The notes under the pieces were generated by a model, which ran no database searches, was not told where the DNA came from, and saw only the letters and a program-made list of their open reading frames with translations. Positions 46,663 to 58,432 of a DNA stretch of 64,000 nt are shown piece by piece (position 1 is the stretch's first letter; every line of letters starts with the position of its first letter). A program made the translations under genes and the position numbers. This stretch comes from Ceratorhiza oryzae-sativae (Eukaryota > Basidiomycota > Agaricomycetes > Cantharellales > Ceratobasidiaceae), in assembly GCA_030998015.1 (NCBI GenBank), contig JARWMV010000235.1, positions 434,001-498,000 on the forward strand, given 5' to 3'.

Positions 46663-49151
46663 ATGCATCACTCCATTCTACCACTCTCTCTCCTCGCTGC
46701 TTCAGGGCATCTTGTCACTGCTGCGTTCGTCGATTATACTCTCAATATCGTCAACGCGCAGATCAGTCCAGATGGCTTCACCCGTAGCGCCTCACTTGTG
46801 AACGGGCAGTTTCCTGGAACTGTTTTGTTCGCCAACAAGGGAGACATATTGCGCAACACGGTTGTGAACCAGCTGACTGACCCGACAATGCGGAGGTCGA
46901 CTACCATCGTAAGTTTGGCGTCGCCCACGTCGTTTACTAGTTGCTAATGACGTATCACACAGCACTGGCATGGTCTGTACCAACGCACCACTGCCTACGA
47001 GGACGGACCGGCTTTTGTAACTCAGTGTCCTATTGCACCGGCCGCATCATATCAATACGTGATCCCTACGCTCGACCAGGCTGGAACTCATTGGCAAGTT
47101 CTCCTTGACATAGTATAGCTATAAACTAACAACGGCCTTAGGTACCACTCTCATCTAGGCAGCCAGTATGTTGATGGGGTTCGTAGTGCAATTGTGATCT
47201 ATGGTAAGGCTACCATGCATTTCATCAATGCGCAGAATATATGCTCAATCTGCCTTGAAATAACCAGACCCCGATGATCCACACAAGAGCCTTTATGGTG
47301 ACTAAGAACCTGAAATTAATTTGTTCGCAGTCTGACCACATCAATTCGCAGACGTCGATGACGAATCTACGGTGATTCAGCTTTCCGACTGGTATCATGA
47401 GCCTGCCCCTGCACTTGCAGAAGCATACTTCGCTTCCGGGACCGAACCGTAAGAAGTTTGCCTCCATCGTAAATTCGAACCATGACCTAATAGAATCTTA
47501 CCTAATGATAGCGTCCCGGACACCGGCCTGATCAACGGGCGTGGTCGATATCGCGGCGGGCCAGCGGCCCCTTGGACGGTGATCAACGTCGAAAAAGGAA
47601 AGCGATACCGTTTCCGGGTTGTCAACAACTCTGCACTCGGGTACTTCAAGTTTGAGATCGACGGACACCCACTAAAGATCATTGAAGCCGATGGTACGCT
47701 TTTCAGGCTGATCAGAATTGCTGGTTATATACTTAACTCCTGCCTTACTCAGGCCTCCCGCATGAACCATTGGTCGTTAAATCGGTGGAAATTCATCCTG
47801 GGGAGCGATATTCAATCGTTGTAAGCATCACCGTTTGTGACACCCGAGGACGAAGCATAGACATTCTGCTCCTTTAGGTTGAGGCGAATCAAACGGTTAG
47901 CAACTACTGGATCAGAGCGCCTATCACTGCTCGTCGGAGCAGCGACACTCGTAGGTCCACCTTTTCCAACGGGCTAATTCAAAGCATGACCTATTCATTC
48001 GTTGATTCAGTGGACCCGAGCCTAGTACGAGCCGTTTTACGGTATAGCGGTGCACCAGCTGCCGATCCTACGACGTCGCAAACATCGGCACGACACTTGA
48101 TATTGCTGACCTGAAGGTAGGCTCTGAAACGTGACCAAGTGGCCCAATATCTGATGCTTGCTGTCTTTAGCCCGTGGAGAACCCCGGCGCCCCTGGTGGA
48201 AGTGCCCCTGTGAGTGCCGGTGTGGATAAAAAAATGTTTTTATGCTTATTTAAAATATTTTAGGCCGATGTAGTTGTAGACTTACAGTATGGCGGTGTGT
48301 CGGGCGGTAAGACCGGCTGGCAGGTAAACGACAGCCAGTACCAGTCGCCATCTCTCCCAACACTGCTCAAGATTTTATCAAATAACGCCACAAGGAGCAG
48401 CGACTTTGCCAGTTTTGAGAACACTATTGTTTTGCCTTACAACAAGGTCATTGAGTTGCATATCCATGGATCTTCCAATGTGAGCGGACAGAAACTGAAA
48501 TGAGATATTTCGGACTGATGTTATGTGTATAGGGATTCTTCCACCCTTGGCACCTCCACGGCGTAGGTATCTTGGACAAATCTATCATGGTCTCGAACTA
48601 AATGCCTCGTATCATGATACACAGCACAGCTTTGACATCATTCAAAACGGCGGAGCGATCAATTATGTAAACCCCCCTCGTAAGGACGTGATCCCAGTTG
48701 GTGGAGGAACCGCTATCATCCGATTTAAGACTTCCAACCCGGGTAAGTTCTTTGGGAGCTGCATATATAGATAAGATGTTTATAAAGTCGGTACTCGTCA
48801 GGCCCCTGGTTCCTCCATTGGTGAGTATATCCGGCTTCTGACCGCTGGAGAATGCGTACTGAAACGTTTGGATGCTAGCCACATCGATTGGCACCTAGAG
48901 GTAAGATATTGACACCTTCTGTCTAGCCCATTACTTACAGCTATACCTGCTGCCCCTGTGAATCACTAGGCCGGTGAGTCTCCCAAGGCCTTCTAAACTC
49001 CTTCCAAGCCACTCACATTCTCTTAGGTCTTGCGGTTGTCTTTGCCGAGGCGCCCAACGAACAACGATCAGGGCCAACCGCTATCCAGCCCTCTACCGGT
49101 TGGACTAAACTTTGCCCAGCCTACCAAGCTCTCCCAGCCGACCAACAATAA
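46663..49151 (+). CDS. Laccase (multicopper oxidase) C
   Basis: This has the same architecture as laccase B, with first exon 46663-46908 (82 codons in both). A signal peptide (ILPLSLLAASGHLVTAA) precedes the mature protein. Copper motifs are HWHGLYQRTTAYEDG, HSHLGSQYVDG, GFFHPWHLHG and CHIDWHLE plus AGLAVVFAEAPNEQR, with axial Leu. In the exon around 48000-48115 one G is missing at about 48087 (ACATCGGCACGACA, expected ACATCGGGCACGACA). This shifts the frame before the DIADLK block, and restoring it gives the TSGTTLDI sequence of laccase B. The stop is TAA 49149-49151. It is extracellular and oxidises phenolic substrates. Confidence 0.88.
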
Positions 49152-49524
49152 AGGAGTCCACATCTCGTTTGCGGCTTGTATGCGTGTTTTGTACAAATTG
49201 AAATTTCTTAGAGTCTCTCACGTGAACGCTTGGCATGTGATTCGATAATCCCGACTACGACCGCTGGCTTGTGAAAGACGACCGCGGGATAAACTGACCA
49301 GACAACTCCGCTAGTTGGGACCAGCCTGAGGTTTCTCATGACCTGCGAGCGAGATGCGACTCATTCCGAGTGACGACTGGCGCGAAGTTATTTAAACTCT
49401 TGGGCTGACCTTGTTCCGAGTCTTCCCCCCTCCGTTTCGTTCTCTTTCTTGTCTGTTGGTTTTGTTTTCGTGCCTCTGCCTCTGATATTATTATAGTGAA
49501 TCTGCTATACATACTGCTGTAAAC
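49152..49524. other. Spacer between laccase C and the carrier gene
   Basis: Promoter region of the carrier. It is rich in T/C just upstream of the ATG, as in many highly expressed fungal genes. No other feature is seen. Confidence 0.45.
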
Positions 49525-50781
49525 ATGTCAAAGAACGGAAACGGAAACGGAAACGGCGAAAAGCCCAAGGTGCCGTTTGCGATTCATATCATCGCGGGAG
49601 GCACTGCTGGAATGGCCGAGGCTGTAAGTCTAGCTAGTTCTATCACTTCATTTTCAGCGCCGAATCCCAACTTGAACCTAGCTGTGTTGTCAACCGCTGG
49701 ACACGATCAAAGTTCGCATGCAACTCTCCCGATCTGGGCGTGTACCAGGTGTAGGTCCACTCGATCCACATCTCGATGGATTCCATTTGACTCGCCCATG
49801 GGCGCATAGACCAAACCGCGCGGGTTCCTCGCAACGGGCATGTCCATCGCCCAACGCGAGACGCCGCTCGCGCTGTACAAAGGTCTCGGAGCCGTGTTGA
49901 GCGGGATCGTGCCCAAGATGGCGATCCGGTTTGCGAGTTTCGAGGCGTACAAGGGTGCGCTTGCTGATCGGTCGACGGGCAAGACGAGTACGGGCATGGT
50001 TTTCTTGGTGGGCTTGTTTCTTTTGGACCTTTCTATTGGATTGAATTGAATGCGGGTGATGGAATAGCTGGGTTGGGAGCTGGGGTCACTGAAGCCGTGG
50101 CGGTCGTGACGCCAATGGAAGTGGTCAAGATTCGGCTGCAGGCTCAACAACATTCGCTCGCTGATCCGCTGGAAATACCGAGATATCGAAATGCGGCCCA
50201 CGCAGCATATACGATTGTCCGAGAGGAGGGTTTCAGCACGCTCTATAGAGGAGTCACATTGACCGCCCTGAGACAAGCAACGAACCAAGGTTCGACTCTC
50301 CCCGCTTGGCCATCTAACACGCAGACTGACCAATTGTCGCAGGCGCCAACTTTACGGCCTACCAAGAACTCAAAAAAGCCGCGCATAAATTCCAACCCGA
50401 GCTCGTCGACCTCCCGAGTTGGCAGCACATGGCGATCGGTCTCGTCTCGGGTGCCATGGGTCCGTTCTCCAACGCCCCGATCGACACGATCAAGACTCGA
50501 CTCCAAAAATCGCCGAGTCAGCCCGGCCAAAGTGCGCTCTCCCGAATCACAGGTATCGCGGGGATATGTGGAAGCAAGAGGGGTTCCGGTCGTTTTACAA
50601 GGGGATTACGCCCCGGGTGTTGCGCGTTGCTCCTGGTACGTCTTTGGTTCTCGCCGTTCGCAAGAAGGCAAGCTAATGGAATCGGATAGGGCAAGCGATC
50701 GTTTTTGCGGTATATGAGCGCGTGAGGAAGTTGATCGAGTCTGTGAGGGGAACAAATTTGACGGACACTTATTCGGAATGA
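49525..50781 (+). CDS. sfc1: Mitochondrial succinate/fumarate carrier (Sfc1/Acr1 type)
   Basis: A mitochondrial carrier with three repeats. The P-x-D-x-x-K/R signatures are QPLDTIKVRMQ, TPMEVVKIRLQAQ and APIDTIKTRLQK. The surrounding sequence (KGLGAVLSGIVPKMAIRF, AVAVVTPMEVVKIRLQAQQH, GLVSGAMGPFSNAPIDTI, YKGITPRVLRVAPGQAI) is that of the succinate/fumarate antiporter, which imports succinate from the glyoxylate cycle in exchange for fumarate. It sits in the inner mitochondrial membrane. Two single G losses break the frame: at 50007 (exon end TTG|G, needed for the donor phase) and in the G run at 50560-50563 (AGDMWKQEG needs GGGGG). A core metabolic carrier hit twice in homopolymers suggests assembly error. 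Confidence 0.9.
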
Positions 50782-51005
50782 TTATGGGTTCTTGTTTATT
50801 CGATTTTCTGTCTGTTCTAATTGATCTAGTTGAACTGAATCCGATGTACATGCATTTTTTTGGGATGCATAATACTCAATGTCTAGAACACACTACGCGA
50901 ACACTAATGCCCAGTACTACAGTAAGAACCGCATACAGGATTAAAAGTAGGGAGCTAGCGAAACACGAAAAGGTAAGGATAGCTTTTCCAAAGGTCTGGT
51001 GATTC

Positions 51006-51912
51006 TTAGGCTGGCAGCTCGAACTTTTCGCCCTTCATCACGCTAAGTTGCGTCAAATCAGAATCAAGAACAATGATAGCTACGGAATAAGCTTACCGAG
51101 TGAAGTAGACGTAGAAAAAGTCGATGTACAGCCCCGTTTGAACCAGACCTGAAATGACGGCGATTGGGTCCACGTTGCCTTCTGTCCAATACCTTGAATA
51201 TACCCCTGCCCGTCAGTACATGGTCCCTGATGAGCCTGCGGCACTCACCGGTAAATCCAATTCGGCACGTAGAGCGCACGGTACGCGCCTAGCGCGGCAA
51301 TGTAATGTGTCGTGATGGTCTCAGCCTCGCCTGTTCGTTGAAGCATGAACAGTTGAGGAAAGATCGCGACGGCCTCGAGGAAAATCGAAAACGCCCAGAG
51401 CACCTCGGAGACGGTGAACTCATAGTGGAAGATCAGGGCTAGGACGGCAGAAGGTACGACGAGGTAGAGCGTGTCGAATGTGTCGATCGAAGGGTCACTC
51501 GTTGTTCTGTATGAGCAGGGAGGGTAAGAAGAAGTCTGACGAGGACGCGGAGTGACATACCGGTACTTGAATTTCATGAGGTAGAGGATATACACGCTCG
51601 AAGAGATGAAGAAAATCTTCATGACGTGTTGTAGAGCGAGACAAAGTGGAATGTGAAGAGGTCGATGTACCGAGAGAGGAAGACTATGACGTAGAGTGCC
51701 TGGGTTTTGAACGAGATGCCTGTCATAGGTTGGGTTAGCAACTGGAGTTTTTTCTTTTTGGTTGAACACGCACCTCGACATGATCTGGAAGTTTGTATCT
51801 TGTGAAGGAGAATAAGGATAGACGCAAGATGCGACATATCACCTACACATCCTCAGCGCGTTGCACATCATCCAGCTCATGACCACTGACCTAGAAGCCT
51901 AAAGATATTCAT
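51006..51912 (-). CDS. erd2: ER lumen protein-retaining receptor (ERD2/KDEL receptor)
   Basis: The start codes MNIFRLLGDMSHLASI. Family motifs follow: LLHKIQTSRSCRGISFKTQALYV, RYIDLF, FVSLYNT, MKIFFI, then FPQLFMLQRTGEAETITTHY, ALYVPNWIYR, GLVQTGLYIDFFYVYFTR and the lysine-bearing tail VMKGEKFELPA. It is a seven-helix Golgi/ER membrane protein that binds HDEL/KDEL signals and returns ER residents by COPI. The last exon is 51042-51006, and the exon before it ends at 51097. A base is missing near 51625: NT-VMKIFF reads ACGTCATG where ACGGTCATG is expected, which shifts the frame. Because the gene is essential in yeast, an assembly error is likely. Confidence 0.9.
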
Positions 51913-52142
51913 TCTGACCCTTCCAAGCTATGCCCAAGATTAACTCCGTGTGTTGGCGTAATATATACAAGATGAATCGTGTAAGTGACGTTGCAGACTT
52001 AGACTTAATGCGATCGGTCGTCGTAGGAAACTCTGGGGCTGCGCGCGACGTGTTGCAGGCGCCTATTCACATTACGTCATCCACCTTCATTACGCCGCAG
52101 TCTCCCCGAACGAGTCCCTGCACTCTAATACACGTAGATCAT

Positions 52143-53453
52143 ATGATACAAAAGTGTAGCCCTAGCGCTTTAATCTCACACACAAAACTGTCCGGCAGGT
52201 GGATCCCAAACCCTGGCGGCTCGCTTTCCGCGTCTTGGGCTGGCTCCTCAATATCGTTCATGTTCAACGGCAAATACTTGAGTGTTCTCTCTGGCCCGAC
52301 CACCGAACGCAAGGATAGATCTAGTCTTGCGCCCATGATTGCGCTCTCGATTGGTCCAAACGAGGTGTCGATCCTGGAGAATTCATCATTTACGAAAGTG
52401 CTGGATCTTGGTCCGGGTGAAGATACTATCCTCGTAGATAACACAGATAGAACAAATACGGGAGTTTTTGTGCGGATCATGCTGGTGGACTGGGCCATAA
52501 CATTTGAGCTCGGCGGCCTATGTATGGACAAAGTGAGTGGCCTGTTGATTTGCCCCCAGTCCGCTTTTCTTGACATTACCCGGGTCAGGGTGCCAGTTTA
52601 TCGCCCCCTATTTCCAGTTTGGGTCGGATTTTTTATGTTGGGGACTCGATATCATGCGGATTGAACGATAGTCATCGGACAAGGGGGTGTTTGGATGCTT
52701 TCCCTTATGTCGCTCAGAGACTTTTGGCCCGAGAAGCACCACCAATGATCCTAGACGTGGACCTGATATCTTATCCGGGTTGGACACTCGTATCCCCCAC
52801 AGAAGAAGAAAAGAAACTGGGGTACCCATTGGGGATGGAGGACAAGATTTTTCAAGTCTGTGCATTTTGAGGTGTCTCGTGGATGCTTTGGCTGATAGGC
52901 TATAGGTATCACCTTGGGATACAGATCCCTACCAGAACGAATGGGCTACGGCTAACGGCATCGTGATTGAGCTGGGTGAGTTCATGCATGGTTCTCTACT
53001 ATAACCGATTGGAAACGGCTTTTCAGGAACAAATGACGCCCAGTATTATTCAACCGAGCGTTTCGGAACATCGCTTCGCAATTTGATTGCGAGGCTCTTG
53101 GGGACTGCAGCGTCAACACCTTGCTTTGTTTGGTTGATAGTGTGTATGGTTTACCTTCCTTCTGTAGGATATTCCTTCATAACACAAACGACGAATAGCC
53201 TCCCTTTCCAGAGGATGGAGAAGACAATACCCTTCAGCACGAGTTCAAACACTTGGTTCCCTCTCTCCAAAATACGTTTGGCGACCATGCAACGATTGCA
53301 CTGTGCGATATCGCAAACGACGTCGATACCACCGATGGACTTCACCCTTCTCTGGCTGGCCACGAGGCTCTAGGTTTGAGAATGGCCAAATTCATTAAGG
53401 CTCAGCTCGCAAGCTACCCTAAAACCCCTTCCACACCAACTATCCTAACCTAG
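52143..53453 (+). CDS. SGNH-hydrolase esterase, CE2-like
   Basis: Five exons (52143-52532, 52589-52855, 52906-52975, 53027-53139, 53199-53453) join in frame to about 364 residues. The N-terminal 130 residues look like the beta-sandwich of carbohydrate-esterase family 2 (GRWIPNPGGSLSASWAGSSI, FMFNGKYLSV). The catalytic domain has block I GDSISCG with the nucleophile Ser, block III-like ELGTNDAQYYS, and block V DGLHPSLAGHEALG with Asp and His. CE2 enzymes deacetylate xylan or other sugars. Exact substrate is unknown. An open frame continues upstream of the chosen ATG to 51930, so an earlier start or a 5' exon is possible. No clear signal peptide is visible from this start. Confidence 0.85.
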
Positions 53454-54294
53454 ATAAAACCGCACAGCCATGGATAAACGCCCATCTTAACTGTCAGGTG
53501 ACTCGTTTATCGCAAGTGTTGACTCTCAACTGGGGGTATGATGTGCTTCCGGTCCATCTACGATACGTCATTCCAGTTAGGCAGCTCTGATTATACTTGA
53601 TATATTCCGGCTCCAAAATCTAGACTACTTGAGCGAGGTTTTCCACGTGTGTGCTGGGTTGAGCCTGGATGTATGCCCGGGCATAAGCCCGTGTTGCACT
53701 TCTTTTTGTCAATTCACGGCCTTATCTTGATTATGTAGGCTCATGCGCAGTCTTAAACCCCTTGTTTTCGAGTAGTCGAGCGCATGTATGCCCATGGAGT
53801 CTACACCCCTTGATCTAAATGATCAGCCGTCCAATCATCCGCTCTCGGCAGTGGTTTCTAGGCTCGCGCGCCTCGCAAATCCAGATATAGCGATTCGGAC
53901 GAGACCATTCTAGTCGATATCCACTTGCGAGCACCTCCGTTTGGTCGTAACCACTTGTTCATATGACTGGGGACTTGCCAAAGTACATCGGTCATGCCGG
54001 GCTTGGCGGGTTGTTTTGGGATCGAGAATACAAGGATCTGCGGCTTATGCGATTGCAACACGGGCCAGCTCGGTGGAGGTGTGATGAGCGAAGCATCTGC
54101 GGGACGTCGGCCATGATTTTCCGCGATCGATGTTTGGGCAGCTATGAGCAGTAGATCGAGCAGTAAAGGTGGAGGTTCAACGGAAGCAAATTGTCGTTTG
54201 GCGGTATAAAAACGTCCTTTTTCCCTCTGCATATTCTTCACGAGCTCTACGCTCCTGCACTTTCAGCGTTAAAACCCATCGACCCACCCCTGAC
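53454..54294. other. Intergenic region
   Basis: No gene is supported. TATAAAAA at 54205-54212 is a good core promoter for the reductase that follows. Confidence 0.5.
54205..54212 (+). promoter_or_regulatory. TATA box of reductase 1
   Basis: TATAAAAA lies 90 bp upstream of the ATG at 54295. Confidence 0.45.
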
Positions 54295-55625
54295 ATGTCT
54301 CAACACGTTCTGCTCACTGGCGGCAACGGCTTTATCGCTGTTCACATTATCGTCTATTTGCTTCAGCACGGTCATACCATCACCACGACCGTTCGCTCCG
54401 AGAGCAAGACTACATACTTGCGCAAAAAGTTTGCGCCCGCTGTCAACGAGGGGCAACTCAACTTTGCGATTGTTGGCGACATCACAGTCTCCGGAGCGTT
54501 TGACGAGGTGATCAAGAGCAACAAGTTTGATGCGGTCCTGCACACGAGCAGCCCATTTGTGTTTGACGTGTGCGCATACAATTTTTATCACTCACCTATT
54601 GTTCGCCGGCTGATTTTACGACGGTTTAGGCAAGACGTGACCAACGAGCTCATCTTGCCTGCGATCAAAGGGACCACGGAGATCCTCAAGTCTGTCAAAG
54701 CGCATGGACCGAGCGTGAAGCGCGTTGTCGTCACTTCTTCGTTTGCTTCAATTGTCGACCTTGCTCAGGGCAACCGACCGGGTTATGTGTACTCGGAAAA
54801 GGACTGGAATCCGGTAAGAGACGAGTTACATATTGGTCGCTGGCAGCAAAGTTGATGATTTGTTTAGGTTACGTTCGAAGAGGCTCAAAAAGATCCCGTC
54901 TCGGGCTACTATGGATCCAAAAAGCTGGCTGAAAAGGCTGCTTGGCAGTTTATGGAGACCGAGAGTCCTAGCTTTGAGCTTGTCACTCTCTGCCCGCCCA
55001 TGGTCAGTTCATTTCGTCGCGTTGTCTGCGTGCACGCTCTCATCAGACTATTTTCCAAAGGTTTACGGTCCGGTGCTCCAAGAAGTCACCGATATGCACA
55101 AACTCAACACTTCCAGCTCGGCTTTCTACAACATCTTCACCGGGCAGACGCAAAAACTCACTTTCCCCAGCGTTTGGCTTTGGGTAGATGTGCGAGATAT
55201 TGCACTTGCACATGTTAGGGCCATTGTACGTTATTCTTCAATCGTTGCTATCTTTCTTAGCTGATTATTGAACGAAATGATATAGGAAAAACCAGGAGTT
55301 GGAGGAGAGCGATTCCTCATCTCTGAGGGTACTTTCAACGTCGGACAGGTCGCCGATTTCATCTGGAAGCACTACCCAGAACGTGCACAGGCAAGGGGAG
55401 CCCCAAAGAGTGAGTAACCAACGGCCGCCGCCGGATTCCCCCTTGGCTCAAACAACATCTATCTAGGTACTCCTGAGGCTGGGTATCCAGCCGAGGGCCA
55501 CTATCGCCCTGATAACACCAAGTCGAAGCAGCTCTTGGGGCTAGTATCACTCGTTTGAAAGCATGCTGAAGGATCAGCTCGAGCAGTTCGTTGCGCTTGA
55601 GAAGGAGCTTGGTGTGGCGCAGTAG
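54295..55625 (+). CDS. NAD(P)-dependent reductase 1 (extended SDR, cinnamoyl-CoA-reductase-like)
   Basis: Six exons (54295-54569, 54630-54813, 54868-55002, 55061-55225, 55286-55409, 55467-55625). Seen motifs are the Rossmann start LLTGGNGFIAVHI, TTVRSESK, VLHTSSPF, VVVTSSFAS, the catalytic YYGSKKLAEK (YxxxK), LCPPMVYGP and the C-terminal TKSKQLLG. The family (Gre2, dihydroflavonol reductase, cinnamoyl-CoA reductase) reduces aldehydes or ketones with NADPH in the cytosol. Near 55544, two bases appear to be missing (LG-L-[x]-YHSFES), which would end the protein early. The correct frame continues to TAG 55623-55625, matching the paralogs. Confidence 0.87.
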
Positions 55626-56636
55626 TGTGGGGTTGGTGGAATAACAAAGTCTCATGAATGGCTTTGAATTCGGCTCCCTGTTTGAGAATGTTGTATGAAG
55701 CCTCAACGTGTGGCGAGTGAAATATATGCATATATACCAACCTTTCAAACTCACTCTCCTATCCAGGCCATTAGATATCTTACTTAAGCACTATCTGGGC
55801 GTGCGGGGAGGGCCTTGGCTAGCCAAAATCTACAGGGCTTGCCTTTTTTGAAGCTGTGTCTTCTATTAATGAGGCTATTGAACAGTGGTTGGACAAGGCC
55901 CAGTTCAGCGCGCATGATTTGGACTCCCCAAGAAGCACCATGAGGTATCCGAATCGGGTATGGCAATGATAGGATGTCCTTGTTCGATTGTTTTGAATCT
56001 TCCAACGGGCGGTCACTCTTGGAAGCACTTAGCTAGCTCCACAGATTTTATCCAACAAGCCATGTCTAACATAAAGGATCGAGACCTTGCAAGAGAATGA
56101 AGTTGAACACGACGTGGTCATGGCAAATTTCACAAGGATGAAAGGTCCCCTGTGTTGAACATTATTCAGCTCTGCCTTATCGAAATCAGATAGTAGTCTG
56201 CGTATTGTTTTCATACAGATTGCACATCAGCACGGCGTTCTCACGACGGTCTCACCACATTCATACAGTCCAACCACGTTGTGAGCTATGAATCTGCATC
56301 CTTCACGCAACACTAAAATATGATGACGATGCTTTTCAAGTCTAACCTCCAATTTGTGAGGTCGTGCCCCACATGAAGCAAGAGCTTCAGTCGCCCAGCG
56401 TCAATTTCGTGTAAGCGTCCCAACTTACGGGGATCACCGTTCTCCCGCTGTTCATGTCGGCACGATAACTTCAAGCACCGGTATCGGGCAACTATACCTA
56501 CAATCAAAAATCAATCAATCACATAGATTATGCCAGCTAATGCCGATACAATCGGTTTACCCACGCTCTCGTTGACAGCCGTCTATAAGTTGCGTGAGGT
56601 CAGTTCGCGGCCCCAAATAGTCAATTCCCTTCTGTC
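55626..56636. other. Spacer between reductases 1 and 2
   Basis: About 1 kb with only short ORFs. TATAAG at 56584 may serve reductase 2. Confidence 0.45.
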
Positions 56637-57955
56637 ATGTCGTCCAAGCAAGTTCTCCTAACTGGTGGAAATGGCTTTATCGCCGCTCATGTTATTTCTC
56701 TGCTTCTTGAGCATGGGCACAATGTCACCACTACTGTTCGGTCCGAATCCAAAACTGCATATCTGAAGAAGAAGTTTGCTTCCGCTGTCGGTACTGGCCA
56801 ACTCAAGTTCGCAATTGTCCCAGATATTACGATTTCCGGAGCCTTTGACGAAGTTCTCAAGAACAGCAATTTTGAGGTTGTGCTGCATACCAGCAGCCCA
56901 TATGTTTTCAACATGTAAGTCCTGTGGCATTTCTTCTCATCTTAATATCCTAACAAATCCTTTAGCACTGACGTAACTAAAGATATTTTGGACCCAGCTA
57001 TTCTTGGTACAACCGAGATCTTGAAGGGAATCAAGGCTCACGCCCACCGTGAAGCGCGTAGTGGTTACCTCGTCCTTTGCCTCTATGATCGATCGGAGTC
57101 AGGGCAATCGACCAGGATACGCATATTCCGAGAAAGACTGGAACCCAGTAAGAAAGGTTCTCACATTTTGGATCTACATGTCTACTCACACGTGTGGAAA
57201 GACAACCTATGAAGAAGCCCAAAGGGACCCTGTGTCTGGGTATTATGGATCTAAAACGCTCGCTGAGAAGGCTGCGTGGGATTTCGTGAAGAATGAGAAG
57301 CCTGAGTTTGATTTGACTACTATCTGCCCGCCTATGGTTTGTACCTTACTCTCGAGCCGATTAAATTAGGGTCTAGCTCACTATTTCATAGGTTTACGGG
57401 CCTGCGCTACAGGAAATTACATCGATGAGTTCTTTGAACACATCGAGCAGCGCGTTCTATGCAATTTTCAGTGGTCAGAAAAAAGAGCTCGCGAACGCCA
57501 GTATCTGGTTATGGACAGATGTGCGAAATGTTGCCCAGGCACATGTTGCAGCGTTTGTAAGTGATCCCGAATGAGAGCATACTTGAACCTTTGACCTGAA
57601 ACCCTGAAAAATCAGGAAAAGCCCGGGACAGCCAACGAGCGGTTCTTCATTTGCGAAGGAAGGTTCACCATGAACGAAGCGGCAGCCGCCATTTGGAAAT
57701 ATTATCCCGAGAGGGCTCAGACCAAGGGCATTCCAAAACGTAGGTGCATTACCCAGTTCAACAAAAGCCTCTGGTTAACACGTTTAAATTGTTTTAGCCT
57801 CGCCGGCACTCGAGTATCCTGCGAGTGGAACGTACTACCCAGACAATAGCAAGTCCAAGTCTGTACTGGGAATTGAATATATCCCATTTGAGAGCATGAT
57901 CAAGGATACGTTGGAACAATTTGTGGTCCTCGAAAAGGAGTTGGGCGTAGAATGA
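56637..57955 (+). CDS. NAD(P)-dependent reductase 2 (extended SDR, cinnamoyl-CoA-reductase-like)
   Basis: This paralog of reductase 1 has the same intron positions. Motifs are LLTGGNGFIAAHV, TTVRSESKTAYLKKKF, VLHTSSPYVFN, VVVTSSFASM, SGYYGSKTLAEKAAW, TICPPMVYGPALQE, then SKSVLGIEY and KELGVE before TGA. At about 57042 two bases are missing (CACGCCCACC, expected CACGGGCCCACC by comparison), which breaks the frame in the KAHG-P segment. The rest is clean. Role as for reductase 1; substrate unknown. Confidence 0.87.
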
Positions 57956-58432
57956 TTCGTTAGATATCTGTACACCAGAAGTGCAGCGATAGTATTGCAA
58001 TACAGGACTTATAATCTAGTTTTCATAGGACCGATTGGCACATAGTCCAACTTACACGCGGTGCCCCTTTAGGAATATCGCATATAATTCGGTTCTGCGG
58101 AGGGCCTGGAGAAGCTGGAAAGGGGGAGTGTCCTTGGCCTTAAGCGCCGCGCTGCTAATGTCGCGGCATACAGCCCTTACTCCTTACTCATCAATGCAGA
58201 ATAATACAGGACAGCCAGGCATCCACGTAGGTAAAGTGTCAAATTGATATCTTCTTCTCCCCTTGCCGCCCAGAAGGCGCCGAGGGGTTCCCATACATAC
58301 TAAATAGAGAGCAACTATTATTTGTTCTTGTTTACGCTATATCCTCGTTGGTAGGATTACACGATTTCATAAATGTGGGCTGAACCTCACCAGCCTACAT
58401 CAAGTTCATACCCCAAAACTCTACTCCTTGAA
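57956..58432. other. Spacer between reductases 2 and 3
   Basis: No gene is seen. It is the promoter region of reductase 3. Confidence 0.45.

Noticed and set aside
53858..54241. Minus-strand ORF of 127 codons upstream of reductase 1
   Set aside because: It overlaps the likely promoter of the reductase, has no recognisable domain, and shows proline- and arginine-rich composition typical of a chance frame.
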